Assembly: GCF_034043515.1 (NCBI RefSeq) | Contig: NZ_CP138214.1 | Location: 3,782,001 to 3,846,000, forward strand | DNA length: 64,000 bases | DNA from: Pseudomonas sp. MUP55 | Lineage (GTDB): Bacteria; Pseudomonadota; Gammaproteobacteria; Pseudomonadales; Pseudomonadaceae | Direction of reading: 5' to 3' | In this document: positions 36,251-44,823 of the stretch, piece by piece | How positions within the stretch are numbered: the first letter of the stretch is position 1 | Layout of the letters: each line of letters opens with the position of its first letter | The notes under the pieces: model-generated | Told to the model about the DNA's origin: nothing | Databases searched by the model: none | The model's input: only the letters and a program-made list of their open reading frames with translations | Translations under genes and position numbers: made by a program

Positions 36251-36273
36251 ACTTCAGTACTCATCAATTCGGT

Positions 36274-37296
36274 TCAGCGGTATTGGGCGAACACGCCGGC
36301 AACCGCCGCCGTCGATTCACGCAAGACAATACTCGGCGTCACGATGCGTTGATCGATCGGCAGTTGGGGTGTCGCTATACGTCGCAATAATAGTTCAGCC
36401 GCTGTCTCGCCCAGTTGCACGATCGACTGCCCGACCGTGGTCAACGCCGGATAGACGTAACGGCCCATTTGAATGTCATCGAAACCAATCACCGATAACT
36501 CGCCTGGCACGCGGATATTGCGCTCTGCCGCGGCACGCAGCACGCCAAAACCGATCATGTCGTTGCAGGCAAAAATCGCACTCGGCGGTTGTTCTGCCAG
36601 CAATTGCACGGCGGCGGCATAACCCCCGGTACTGGTGAAATCACTTTCGCGGACACGCTCAGGCGCGATTTCAACGCCCGCTTCGCGCAGCGCACGCCGA
36701 TAGCCTGCCAGACGCATTTGCGCCACGCGCGTATGGGCGGGGCCGGCGATGCAGGCGATGTCGCGATGGCCCAATTCAAGCAGGTGCCGGGTCGCCAGGT
36801 AAGCGCCCTCTTCATGATCGATGCGCACCAGGTCGACATTGATGCCGTCCAGTGCCCGGTCGACAATCACCATCGGCGTGCGCACCGCACTCAAGCCAGC
36901 GGCGAGGCCACTGTCGTCGCCGCCCACCGAGGTCACGATCAAGCCGTCGACGCGTTTCTCCAGCAGCACGCGCAAGTAGCTGCGCTGCTTTTCGGCGTTG
37001 TCGTCGGAGTTGCAGAGGATCACGCAGTAGCCATTGCGCTCGCAGTAATCCTCAATGCCCCGGGCCAATTCCGCGAAGTACGGGTTGAGGCTGTTGGGCA
37101 CCAGCAACCCGATCGTCGCCGTGGTCTTGGCCTTGAGTGAGCGCGCGACCGCACTCGGCACATAGTCCAACTGCTTGATCGCCGCCTCGACCTTGATGCG
37201 CACCGGCTCGCTGACCGGGCGGGTCTTGTTCACCACGTGGGATACCGTGGTGTAGGAAATACCCGCCAGCGCTGCCACATCCTTGATCGTTGCCAT
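36274..37296 (-). CDS. rbsR: Ribose operon repressor RbsR (LacI family)
   Basis: This 340-residue protein has LacI helix-turn-helix MATIKDVAALAGISYTTVSH and hinge SAVARSLKAKTTATIGLLVPN; the effector domain matches ribose-binding regulators. In contrast to E. coli, it is inside the operon between rbsC and rbsK, so it is autoregulated through the palindrome at 40901-40914. 3 bases separate it from rbsC. Confidence 0.95.
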   Translation of the reverse strand: MATIKDVAALAGISYTTVSHVVNKTRPVSEPVRIKVEAAIKQLDYVPSAVARSLKAKTTATIGLLVPNSLNPYFAELARGIEDYCERNGYCVILCNSDDNAEKQRSYLRVLLEKRVDGLIVTSVGGDDSGLAAGLSAVRTPMVIVDRALDGINVDLVRIDHEEGAYLATRHLLELGHRDIACIAGPAHTRVAQMRLAGYRRALREAGVEIAPERVRESDFTSTGGYAAAVQLLAEQPPSAIFACNDMIGFGVLRAAAERNIRVPGELSVIGFDDIQMGRYVYPALTTVGQSIVQLGETAAELLLRRIATPQLPIDQRIVTPSIVLRESTAAVAGVFAQYR

Positions 37297-37299
37297 GGA

Positions 37300-38277
37300 T
37301 CAGCCCCGCCGACTGGCGCGCTGGCTGCGATAAGTGTCAAGAACCACCGCGATCACAATGACCGCACCCGTGATAATGCGCTTGGTAGGTTCGGTCGCGC
37401 CAATCTGCGCCAGGCCCGCAGCCAATACCGAAATAATCAGCACACCAAAGAACGTGCTGATGACCGAGCCGCGCCCGCCCATCAGGCTGGTACCGCCGAT
37501 CACCACAGCTGCGATCACTTGCAGCTCAAGGCCCGAGCCGGCATTCGGATCCGCCGCTTCCAGGCGCGAGATCTGAAACAGCGCGGCCACACCGGCGAGC
37601 AGGCCCATCAGGCTGAACACCAGGATCTTGTAAGGTTTGGGATTGATACCCGCCAGGCGCACCGCTTCTTCGTTGGTACCGATACCGATCAGGTAGCGAC
37701 CAAACACGGTGCGGGTCAGCACTAACTGGGCGGCGATGATCACCAGCAACGCAATGATGAACGACGGCGAGATCCCGAACGCAATCGGATTGGACAGCCA
37801 GGCAAACGAGTCGCCGATATACGCGGTGCGCGAGCCGGTCATCTGGTAGGCCACGCCGCGGGCCATCTCCAGCACACCGAGGGATACGATAAAGGAAGGG
37901 ATCCGCCAGGCCACGGTGATGGAGCCGGTAAGGGTACCGGCCAACGCAGCGCAGCCCATGCCGAGCACGGCGGCCGGCAGCACGCTCCAGCCCCAGCTCA
38001 GAATCGCCACGCTGACCGCCGACGCCGCCAACGCCAGTACCGAACCTACCGACAGGTCGATGCCACCGATGATGAGGATGAACGTCATGCCCACCGCCAA
38101 CACCATCAGGTCCGGAATCTGATTGGCCAAGGTGCTGAACGTGTCATAGGACAGGAAGTGGTCGCTGAGTACCGAGAACAGCGCAATCATCGCCAGCAAG
38201 GCACCTGCCAGCCCAAGGTACGTACCCAGGCCGTAGAAGTTGCCGCCAGTCTTACCGGGGGAAAGGGTTGTTTTCAT
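37300..38277 (-). CDS. rbsC: Ribose ABC transporter permease
   Basis: This 325-residue inner membrane protein has about eight to ten helices and the sugar permease signatures MTFILIIGGIDLSVGSVLAL and VIGGTSLMGGRGSV. The segment GINPKPYKILVFSLMG contacts the ATPase. It overlaps rbsA by 4 bases. Confidence 0.96.
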   Translation of the reverse strand: MKTTLSPGKTGGNFYGLGTYLGLAGALLAMIALFSVLSDHFLSYDTFSTLANQIPDLMVLAVGMTFILIIGGIDLSVGSVLALAASAVSVAILSWGWSVLPAAVLGMGCAALAGTLTGSITVAWRIPSFIVSLGVLEMARGVAYQMTGSRTAYIGDSFAWLSNPIAFGISPSFIIALLVIIAAQLVLTRTVFGRYLIGIGTNEEAVRLAGINPKPYKILVFSLMGLLAGVAALFQISRLEAADPNAGSGLELQVIAAVVIGGTSLMGGRGSVISTFFGVLIISVLAAGLAQIGATEPTKRIITGAVIVIAVVLDTYRSQRASRRG

Positions 38278-39827
38278 GGGGTATTCCTAGGCGCTGCATC
38301 ATTGAGCAGCGCATCACGTTTCTGATAGCCGGCAAACGCGGCGGCGAGCAATTGGTCCTGGGTCCAGCTGTCACGCTCGAATGTTTCGATCAAGCGTCCG
38401 GCGGACAACACGCCGATGCGGTCACAGATCAGCATCAACTCGCGCAGATCACTGGAGACCACGACCAGCGCTTTGCCCTGGCGCGTCAGCTCGCCGAGCA
38501 AGGCATAAATGTCGAATTTGGCACCCACGTCGATGCCTCGAGTGGGCTCGTCGAACAGCATCACCGAGCAATCGCGCTCCAGCCAGCGGCCAATCACCAC
38601 CTTCTGCTGGTTACCGCCCGACAGCTCGGAGACCAACTGCGCCGGGCTGGAACTGCGGATACGCATGGCGTCGATCTGGCGTTTGGCCAGGGACGTCTCA
38701 TCGCGACTGTTAACCAGCCCGCCAGCGGAGATTTCCGGCATGTTGCCCAAGGCGATGTTGGCGCTGATGGACTGGGTCAGCAGCAGCCCTTCGCCTTTGC
38801 GGTCTTCGGTGATCAGGGCGATGCCATGCCCGACCGCATCCACCGGGGAGCGAATGCTCACCACATTGGCCTGCGGCCCCAGGGCCACGGTGCCGCTGTC
38901 GGCCAGGTCGGCGCCGAAAATCAAGCGCAGCAATTCGGTACGACCGGCGCCGATCAGGCCGGAGATACCGTAGATTTCGCCGGCACGCACCTGGAAAGAC
39001 ACATCGCGGACCTTGTCCGAGCGCGTCAGGCCTTTGACCGTCAAGGCCGGCTCGCCGATGGTGCGCGGGCCCAGGTCGATGTGCTCGCCCAACTCGCGCC
39101 CCACCATCAGGGTGACCAGTTGCTCGCTGTTGTAATTGGCCATCGGCTCGACACAGACCAGCTGGCCGTCGCGCAATACCGCAATGCGTTGGGCCACACG
39201 GGCCAGCTCTTCAAGCCGGTGCGAAATATAGATAATCGCCACGCCCCGGGCCTGCAGGCGGGTGATTTGTTCGAACAGCATCTCGACTTCACGGGCAGTG
39301 AGCATCGCCGTGGGTTCGTCGAGAATCAGTACGTGGCAGTCGCCGATCAGGTTGCGCGCAATCTCGACCATTTGTTGATGGCCAATCCCCAGGCTGCCCA
39401 CCAGCGTGTCCGGGTCGATGGCGTCCAGGCCCACCTGGGCCATGGCTTCGGTCGCGGCTTTGCGCAGCTGTTTACGGTTGATCCAGCCGCCTTGGCTGGG
39501 CAGGTTATGCAGGAACAGGTTTTCAGCCACTGTCAGCGTGGGCAGCAGGTTGAGCTCCTGCATGACCATGCGCACGCCCAGCGCTTCGGCCTGGGTGCGG
39601 CTGGCGGGCTGGTAAGCCTGACCATTGAATTGCATGTTCCCGGTGGTCGGCGTGACCAACCCGCCGATGATCTTCGACAAGGTACTTTTGCCTGCGCCGT
39701 TTTCACCGGTCAGCGCCAACACTTCACCACGGTTTAGCGTGAGCGTGATGTCGGACAGAACGGGTTGGGCATAGGTCTTGCCGATACCGCTGACCGAGAG
39801 GACAGCGTTCGGGGCGGAAGATGACAT
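38274..39827 (-). CDS. rbsA: Ribose ABC transporter ATP-binding protein
   Basis: This 517-residue protein is a tandem ATPase. The first half has Walker A GENGAGKST, signature LGIGHQQMVEIARNL and Walker B VLILDEP; the second half has a degenerate Walker A (GLIGAGRTELL), signature LSGGNQQKVVIGRWL and VMLFDEPTRGIDVGAK. This asymmetry is normal for the sugar importer class. It lies 57 bases after rbsB, with a strong hairpin in the gap. Confidence 0.97.
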   Translation of the reverse strand: MSSSAPNAVLSVSGIGKTYAQPVLSDITLTLNRGEVLALTGENGAGKSTLSKIIGGLVTPTTGNMQFNGQAYQPASRTQAEALGVRMVMQELNLLPTLTVAENLFLHNLPSQGGWINRKQLRKAATEAMAQVGLDAIDPDTLVGSLGIGHQQMVEIARNLIGDCHVLILDEPTAMLTAREVEMLFEQITRLQARGVAIIYISHRLEELARVAQRIAVLRDGQLVCVEPMANYNSEQLVTLMVGRELGEHIDLGPRTIGEPALTVKGLTRSDKVRDVSFQVRAGEIYGISGLIGAGRTELLRLIFGADLADSGTVALGPQANVVSIRSPVDAVGHGIALITEDRKGEGLLLTQSISANIALGNMPEISAGGLVNSRDETSLAKRQIDAMRIRSSSPAQLVSELSGGNQQKVVIGRWLERDCSVMLFDEPTRGIDVGAKFDIYALLGELTRQGKALVVVSSDLRELMLICDRIGVLSAGRLIETFERDSWTQDQLLAAAFAGYQKRDALLNDAAPRNTP

Positions 39828-39841
39828 AGGAAAATCTCCAG

Positions 39842-39866
39842 GCGCCCGTTCAGGACGAACGGGCGC
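39842..39866 (-). other. Intercistronic hairpin between rbsB and rbsA
   Basis: A perfect 10-base stem (gcgcccgttc / gaacgggcgc) with a 5-base loop and no T run. Hairpins in this position usually stabilise the upstream message, so that the binding protein is made in excess over the membrane components; that role here is inferred. Confidence 0.65.
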
Positions 39867-39884
39867 TGTTGGCTACTGCCGCAA

Positions 39885-40844
39885 TTACTTCTTGAGGACG
39901 AGTTCAACCGGGGTTTCGATCACGCCTTCGGTGGCATCGACCTTCTCGCCCTTGACCAGCTTCAGCGCGTTCTGGATACCGAACACGGCTTGCTGGGCAG
40001 CAGCCTGGTCGGCGGTTGCCAGCACGCGGCCGTCCTGCAGCATCGGCTTGATGGCTTCGATGTTGTCGTAACCCACCACCAGCACTTTACCGGCCTTGCC
40101 TGCCGCACGTACGGCGGAGACGGCGCCCAGGGCCATGTTGTCGTTACCGGCCAGCAGTGCCTTGAGGTCCGGGTACTCGCTCAGCATCGCCGATGCGACT
40201 TTCTGGCCCTGGTCGATTTCCCAGTTACCGGATTGGGTGGACACGATCTTCATGCCGGCGGCATCCATCGCATCCTTGAAGCCAGCGGTGCGCTGCTGGG
40301 CGTTGGTGGTGGTCGGTACGCCTTCGATGATGCCAACCTTGTCGCCGGCAGCCAGTTGCTTGGCCAGGTAGTCACCGACCAGCTTGGAGCCTTTGCGGTT
40401 GTCCGGGCCTACGAAGGGGATGTCGAGCTTTTTGCTTTTCAGCACGTCCGGATCCAGGCGATTGTCGATGTTGACCACCTTGATGCCGGCGTCCGAGGCT
40501 TTCTTCAGCACGGTGACCAGCGCCTTGGAGTCGGCCGGCGCAATGACGATGGCGTTGACCTTGGCCAGAATCATCTGGTTGACGATGTCAATCTGCGCGC
40601 TGGTGTCGGTTTCGTTCTTGATGCCGTTGGTGATCATGTCGAAGTCGGCGGCGTGGGACTTCTGGTAATCCTTGGCGCCCTCTTGCATGGTCACGAAAAA
40701 TTCGTTGGCAAGGGACTTCATCACCAGGCCAACCTTGGGCTTGGTGGCAGCGTCGTCAGCGAAAGCAGAAGAGAGAGGCAGGGCAGCGGATGCGGCAGCA
40801 AGCACAGCGACAGCGAGAAGACGTCCTGCAAATGGCAGCTTCAT
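39885..40844 (-). CDS. rbsB: Ribose ABC transporter substrate-binding protein
   Basis: This 319-residue protein has a signal peptide (MKLPFAGRLLAVAVLAAAS ... SAFA, about 29 residues). The mature protein fits the Peripla_BP_4 family: KVGLVMKSLANEFFVTMQEGAKDY, NAIVIAPADSKALVTVLKKA, VVNIDNRLD and LLAGNDNMALGAVSAVRAAG. It captures ribose in the periplasm. First gene of the operon; the operator lies 57-70 bases before its start. Confidence 0.96.
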   Translation of the reverse strand: MKLPFAGRLLAVAVLAAASAALPLSSAFADDAATKPKVGLVMKSLANEFFVTMQEGAKDYQKSHAADFDMITNGIKNETDTSAQIDIVNQMILAKVNAIVIAPADSKALVTVLKKASDAGIKVVNIDNRLDPDVLKSKKLDIPFVGPDNRKGSKLVGDYLAKQLAAGDKVGIIEGVPTTTNAQQRTAGFKDAMDAAGMKIVSTQSGNWEIDQGQKVASAMLSEYPDLKALLAGNDNMALGAVSAVRAAGKAGKVLVVGYDNIEAIKPMLQDGRVLATADQAAAQQAVFGIQNALKLVKGEKVDATEGVIETPVELVLKK

Positions 40845-40900
40845 GGATGTACTCCGATCTTATGATTATTGTGAGCAACGCTTGCACCGAAGAAACATCT

Positions 40901-40914
40901 CGCAAACGTTTGCG
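40901..40914. promoter_or_regulatory. LacI-type operator, probable RbsR site
   Basis: cgcaaacgtttgcg is a perfect 14-base palindrome centred on CG, the usual form for LacI-family operators, placed between rbsB and the divergent asparaginase gene. RbsR inside the operon is the obvious ligand. Confidence 0.85.
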
Positions 40915-41061
40915 TTAACTGAACTATGAGAACCTTGTTGAGATTTGTCAACGGCAAGCACTCACCTTTCATTCTGAACACGCCCATCAGGTCGCCGCCG
41001 TCTGAAATGACAGGATCGGCGTGGACTTAGCACCCAGCTCAAGGCAAATCCCGTCAGAGTT

Positions 41062-41106
41062 TTCGGACAACCGAACACCGGAGCTTCCCGCGTTCGGAAA
41101 GCCGGA
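41062..41106 (+). promoter_or_regulatory. Two TTCGG-N4-CCGAA activator boxes upstream of ansB
   Basis: ttcggacaaccgaa at 41062-41075 is a perfect TTCGG-N4-CCGAA repeat; ttcggaaagccgga at 41093-41106 matches with one mismatch. This is the motif reported for AauR, the sigma-54-dependent response regulator for acidic amino acid use in P. putida. The boxes are 31 bases apart, about three helical turns, and about 110-155 bases before the expected transcription start, as for an enhancer-binding protein. Confidence 0.75.
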
Positions 41107-41152
41107 CGATGCCGTGCGGGAGCAGCCCGGAATATCAATTTTAATTGTTCTA

Positions 41153-41165
41153 AATCAACAGGTTA
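41153..41165 (+). promoter_or_regulatory. IHF binding site
   Basis: aatcaacaggtta is a full match to the IHF consensus WATCAA-N4-TTR in an AT-rich stretch, between the activator boxes and the -24/-12 promoter. DNA bending here would bring the activator to the polymerase. Confidence 0.65.
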
Positions 41166-41190
41166 ATTTATCTACTCGGCAATCATGGGT

Positions 41191-41207
41191 TTGGTACAGA
41201 TCCTGCT
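41191..41207 (+). promoter_or_regulatory. Sigma-54 (-24/-12) promoter of ansB
   Basis: ttggtacagatcctgct has GG (41193-41194) and GC (41205-41206) twelve bases apart, the RpoN signature, with TTGG-AC in the -24 element. The start of transcription would be near 41217, giving a leader of roughly 80 bases. A frame open across 41021-41296 has no ribosome site and was not called. Confidence 0.75.
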
Positions 41208-41256
41208 CTTTCTCAGCACCTCGAGGCGTTCAGAGTCGCCCGGGTGTTCTGGATGA

Positions 41257-42384
<1,128 letters not shown>

Positions 42385-42398
42385 TCCCACGGTTTTAC

Positions 42399-42424
42399 CT
42401 GTAGGAGCGAGTTCGCTCCTACAG
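42399..42424. repeat. Short palindrome (REP half-type) after ansB
   Basis: ctgtaggagcgagttcgctcctacag is one stem-loop in which gtaggagcga pairs with tcgctcctac. It is the core of a common Pseudomonas extragenic element and may also help to end the ansB transcript. Confidence 0.7.
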
Positions 42425-42492
42425 TTCCTGATAAAAAAATCACAGCAATTTTCCAAATTCGTTGTCAGACGGAATTCTTTGAATTTAAGCAG

Positions 42493-42521
42493 TTGCGAAA
42501 TTACTTACAGTTAAATACTGT
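42493..42521 (+). promoter_or_regulatory. Sigma-70 promoter of the DUF1654-endA pair
   Basis: ttgcga (42493-42498) and tactgt (42516-42521) are separated by 17 bases. The -10 element overlaps the LexA box that follows, and start codon 42552 lies about 24 bases past the expected transcription start. Confidence 0.55.
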
Positions 42522-42533
42522 ATGTGCGTACAG
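42518..42533 (+). promoter_or_regulatory. LexA (SOS) box
   Basis: ctgtatgtgcgtacag fits CTGT-N8-ACAG exactly and, with flanks ta and ct, follows the extended gammaproteobacterial consensus closely. It lies across the -10 region and 19 bases before the GTG start of the DUF1654-like gene. LexA bound here would block transcription until DNA damage. A second dyad, tacagt-taaat-actgta, overlaps it upstream (42506-42522). Confidence 0.8.
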
Positions 42534-42551
42534 CTTACTAAGGAATACTCC

Positions 42552-42803
42552 GTGGCAAAGCCCTCCTCCGCAGCACCCGCAGCGCCAGATGCCTACCAAC
42601 GCCTGGCCATTCGCGTACAAAAAATCATCAATTCGACCAATGCCCAGAAAGCCAAGGCGGCGTTGATCTTTCGTTTGCCGGATGAGCCCGAGGACGACTG
42701 GGCGCGCTTGCTTGAAGAGATAGCGGAAAACGACAACGTCACCCTCGCCTACCGGGACGACGGCGGCGTGCAGATTTTCTGGGTTGTGCCGAAGGAAGAT
42801 TGA
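42552..42803 (+). CDS. DUF1654-family protein
   Basis: This encodes 83 residues from a GTG with AAGGA 8 bases upstream: MAKPSSAAPAAPDAYQRLAIRVQKIINS, then AKAALIFRLPDEPEDDWARLLEEIAENDNVTLAYRDDGGVQIFW. The pattern is that of DUF1654, a small family of Pseudomonas and its prophages (recognised from memory). It is acidic and has no signal peptide. It is 4 bases upstream of endA and shares the LexA-box promoter, so a role in the response to DNA damage is likely. Biochemical role unknown. Confidence 0.8.
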   Translation: MAKPSSAAPAAPDAYQRLAIRVQKIINSTNAQKAKAALIFRLPDEPEDDWARLLEEIAENDNVTLAYRDDGGVQIFWVVPKED

Positions 42804-42807
42804 TTGA

Positions 42808-43497
42808 ATGAGTGTCCGTTTTTTTGCTGTGTGCTGTCTGTTTTTTGCCGTCACCGCCAACGCCCAAGCCCCGCGAACCTTCAGTGAAGCCAAAAAAATC
42901 GCCTGGAAGCTGTACGCCCCGCAATCCACCGAGTTCTATTGCGGCTGCAAATACACCGGTAACCGGATAGACCTCAAAGCCTGTGGCTACATCCCGCGCA
43001 AGAACGCCAACCGCGCCGCACGCATCGAATGGGAGCACATTGTGCCCGCCTGGCAGATCGGCCATCAGCGTCAGTGCTGGCAAAATGGCGGGCGTAAAAA
43101 CTGCACGCGTCATGATGATGTGTTCAAGCGCGCCGAAGCAGACCTGCACAACCTGGTACCGAGCATCGGCGAGGTGAATGGCGACCGGAACAACTTCAGC
43201 TTCGGCTGGCTGCCGGTGCAAAGCGGGCAATACGGTTCATGCTTGACCCAGGTGGACTTCAAGGCCAAGAAGGTCATGCCGCGACCGTCCATTCGAGGAA
43301 TGATCGCGCGCACCTATTTTTACATGAGCAAGCAATACGGGCTGCGTCTGTCGAAACAGGATCGCCAACTGTATGAAGCCTGGAACAAAACCTATCCCGT
43401 GCAGGCCTGGGAGCGTCAGCGCAACCAGACGGTGGGTTGCGTGATGGGCCGTGGCAACGAGTTTGTGGGCCCGGTGAATCTCAAGGCCTGTGGCTGA
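42808..43497 (+). CDS. endA: Periplasmic/secreted endonuclease I
   Basis: This 229-residue protein has a signal peptide (MSVRFFAVCCLFFAVTANAQA). The mature enzyme has the beta-beta-alpha-metal site RIEWEHIVPAWQIG (catalytic His77), ADLHNLVPSIGEVNGDRNN with the Mg-binding Asn, and about eight Cys as in Vvn/EndA nucleases. It degrades DNA without sequence preference outside the cytoplasm. Such a nuclease has been linked to extracellular DNA breakdown in Pseudomonas biofilms. Its placement after a LexA box is unusual. Confidence 0.95.
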   Translation: MSVRFFAVCCLFFAVTANAQAPRTFSEAKKIAWKLYAPQSTEFYCGCKYTGNRIDLKACGYIPRKNANRAARIEWEHIVPAWQIGHQRQCWQNGGRKNCTRHDDVFKRAEADLHNLVPSIGEVNGDRNNFSFGWLPVQSGQYGSCLTQVDFKAKKVMPRPSIRGMIARTYFYMSKQYGLRLSKQDRQLYEAWNKTYPVQAWERQRNQTVGCVMGRGNEFVGPVNLKACG

Positions 43498-43528
43498 AGC
43501 TGGGCGCAACGTGCGCCCATCCGCCCCG

Positions 43529-43909
43529 CTACTGCGCGACCTTGTGTTCGATGACCTCTGACACGGTGTCGTTTTTCTTGGCCCGTGCCATCTTTTCGTT
43601 GAGCAGTGCCTGCTTGGCTTCAGCCTCGGCTTTGCTGGCAAACGGGCCCAGCAGCACCTCATCCTTACCGTCGACCTTCACGATATAGAAATTGAAACCA
43701 TGCTCCAGCAGCCAGGCGGTCAAATCAGTGAGCGCCTGCAGCTTGTGATCCGGCGGGCCGACCCATACATCCCATTCCTGAGCGGCAATCGCACCGGTTT
43801 GTGGCGGGCTTTGGGTCACGACAGGCTTGGCCTTGGGCGCATCGACAGGTTTACCTTCGCCGCATCCGGCCAATGCCAACACCGCAATTGCCATCGCTAC
43901 TTTACGCAC
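43529..43909 (-). CDS. SPOR-domain lipoprotein
   Basis: This encodes 126 residues from a GTG with AAGGAG 7 bases upstream (MRKVAMAIAVLALAGCGEG). Lipobox LAGC, then a short Lys/Pro/Ala linker and a SPOR domain of about 65 residues (WDVWVGPPDHKLQAL ... VLLGPFASKAEAEAKQALLNEK), which binds denuded peptidoglycan glycans. It is probably an envelope protein at the septum. It is convergent with endA; an ATG upstream was rejected because the lipobox would be too far in. Confidence 0.85.
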   Translation of the reverse strand: MRKVAMAIAVLALAGCGEGKPVDAPKAKPVVTQSPPQTGAIAAQEWDVWVGPPDHKLQALTDLTAWLLEHGFNFYIVKVDGKDEVLLGPFASKAEAEAKQALLNEKMARAKKNDTVSEVIEHKVAQ

Positions 43910-44140
43910 TGCCCTGCTCCTTTGAAGATAAAGAGGCGACTTTACCATTCACTGTCTATTCTGGCCGTCATAAACGTTGGCTTAAACAATGCGAATGATG
44001 TATCGCGACCTGTATGATGCCGCCATGGGAATTAATGTCGCCTCTATGCGTCCTAAAAGAGGCAGTCACAGGGAAGCGCTTCGCAGTAAGCTACGCACAT
44101 CCGACACCTGCCCTGTCTGAACATGTGTCCTTAAAAGTAA

Positions 44141-44150
44141 TCAAGGAGAA
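44141..44150 (+). promoter_or_regulatory. RsmE/RsmA target motif overlapping the rsmE ribosome site
   Basis: tcaaggagaa matches the A/UCANGGANGU/A consensus in nine of ten places and contains the Shine-Dalgarno, 4 bases before the ATG. A CsrA-family dimer bound here would block translation, i.e. negative autoregulation. Confidence 0.65.
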
Positions 44151-44154
44151 GTCC

Positions 44155-44349
44155 ATGCTTATACTCACCCGCAAAGTTGGTGAAAGCATAAACATCGGTG
44201 ATGACATTACGATCACCATTCTGGGCGTTAGCGGCCAGCAAGTACGAATCGGCATCAACGCCCCCAAGGATGTTGCCGTGCATCGCGAGGAAATCTATCA
44301 GCGCATCCAGGCCGGCCTCACTGCGCCGGACAAAAACCAGACGCCTTGA
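44155..44349 (+). CDS. rsmE: CsrA-family post-transcriptional regulator RsmE
   Basis: This 64-residue protein, [20 protein letters not shown] ... [22 protein letters not shown], has the CsrA fold with the RNA-binding Leu4 region and Arg44. The [15 protein letters not shown] segment and the tail [10 protein letters not shown] match RsmE of P. fluorescens rather than RsmA. It binds GGA motifs in mRNA leaders and is titrated by Gac-controlled small RNAs. It stands alone, not next to lysC as rsmA is. Upstream 43910-44140 holds its promoter; nothing else seen. Confidence 0.93.
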   Translation: MLILTRKVGESINIGDDITITILGVSGQQVRIGINAPKDVAVHREEIYQRIQAGLTAPDKNQTP

Positions 44350-44554
44350 AGCACCTCCAGTAGCCAGCCTTTTGCTTCACCGTAACGGCTGGCGAAAACC
44401 TGATTGGCCCATTCGCTTTTCCTACCCGAGCTGTGCGCCCCGTAGATGCCCCTTCGCTGCAAGATGAAACTGCCAAGATGCCCGGAACTTGTTGCATCAT
44501 TTGTAGCCAAATCCCACGTCATCCTGCGGTCCGAGTGCATTCAGGAGCACGTCG

Positions 44555-44818
44555 ATGAGGCCAACCGTTACACAGCCCATGGTTTCCCTATCCTGGACGA
44601 TCGCCTTGCTCATAGGGCTGATCTTCCTGGCGCTCGGGTATGGACTGCGATGGGAGGTCGAGGGCGTGATCGACCCCGCCGACCATTCCTGGCTGGACCT
44701 GACGCTTGTGCTGTGTGCCTACTTGTTTGCGTTCTGCCTCAAGCCGATTCAGAAGGTTATCTTGCGCAAGCTGTGCCAGCGCGAGTCGCATCGCGCTGAT
44801 CAGAAAACGGCACGCTGA
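44555..44818 (+). CDS. Small two-helix inner membrane protein
   Basis: This 87-residue protein has helices at about residues 12-32 (LSWTIALLIGLIFLALGYGL) and 48-68 (LTLVLCAYLFAFCLKPIQ) and a basic tail; positive charges suggest both ends are cytoplasmic. AGGAG lies 7 bases before the ATG. No family recognised. It is convergent with the phosphatase gene, 5 bases away. Confidence 0.75.
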   Translation: MRPTVTQPMVSLSWTIALLIGLIFLALGYGLRWEVEGVIDPADHSWLDLTLVLCAYLFAFCLKPIQKVILRKLCQRESHRADQKTAR

Positions 44819-44823
44819 GTTTC

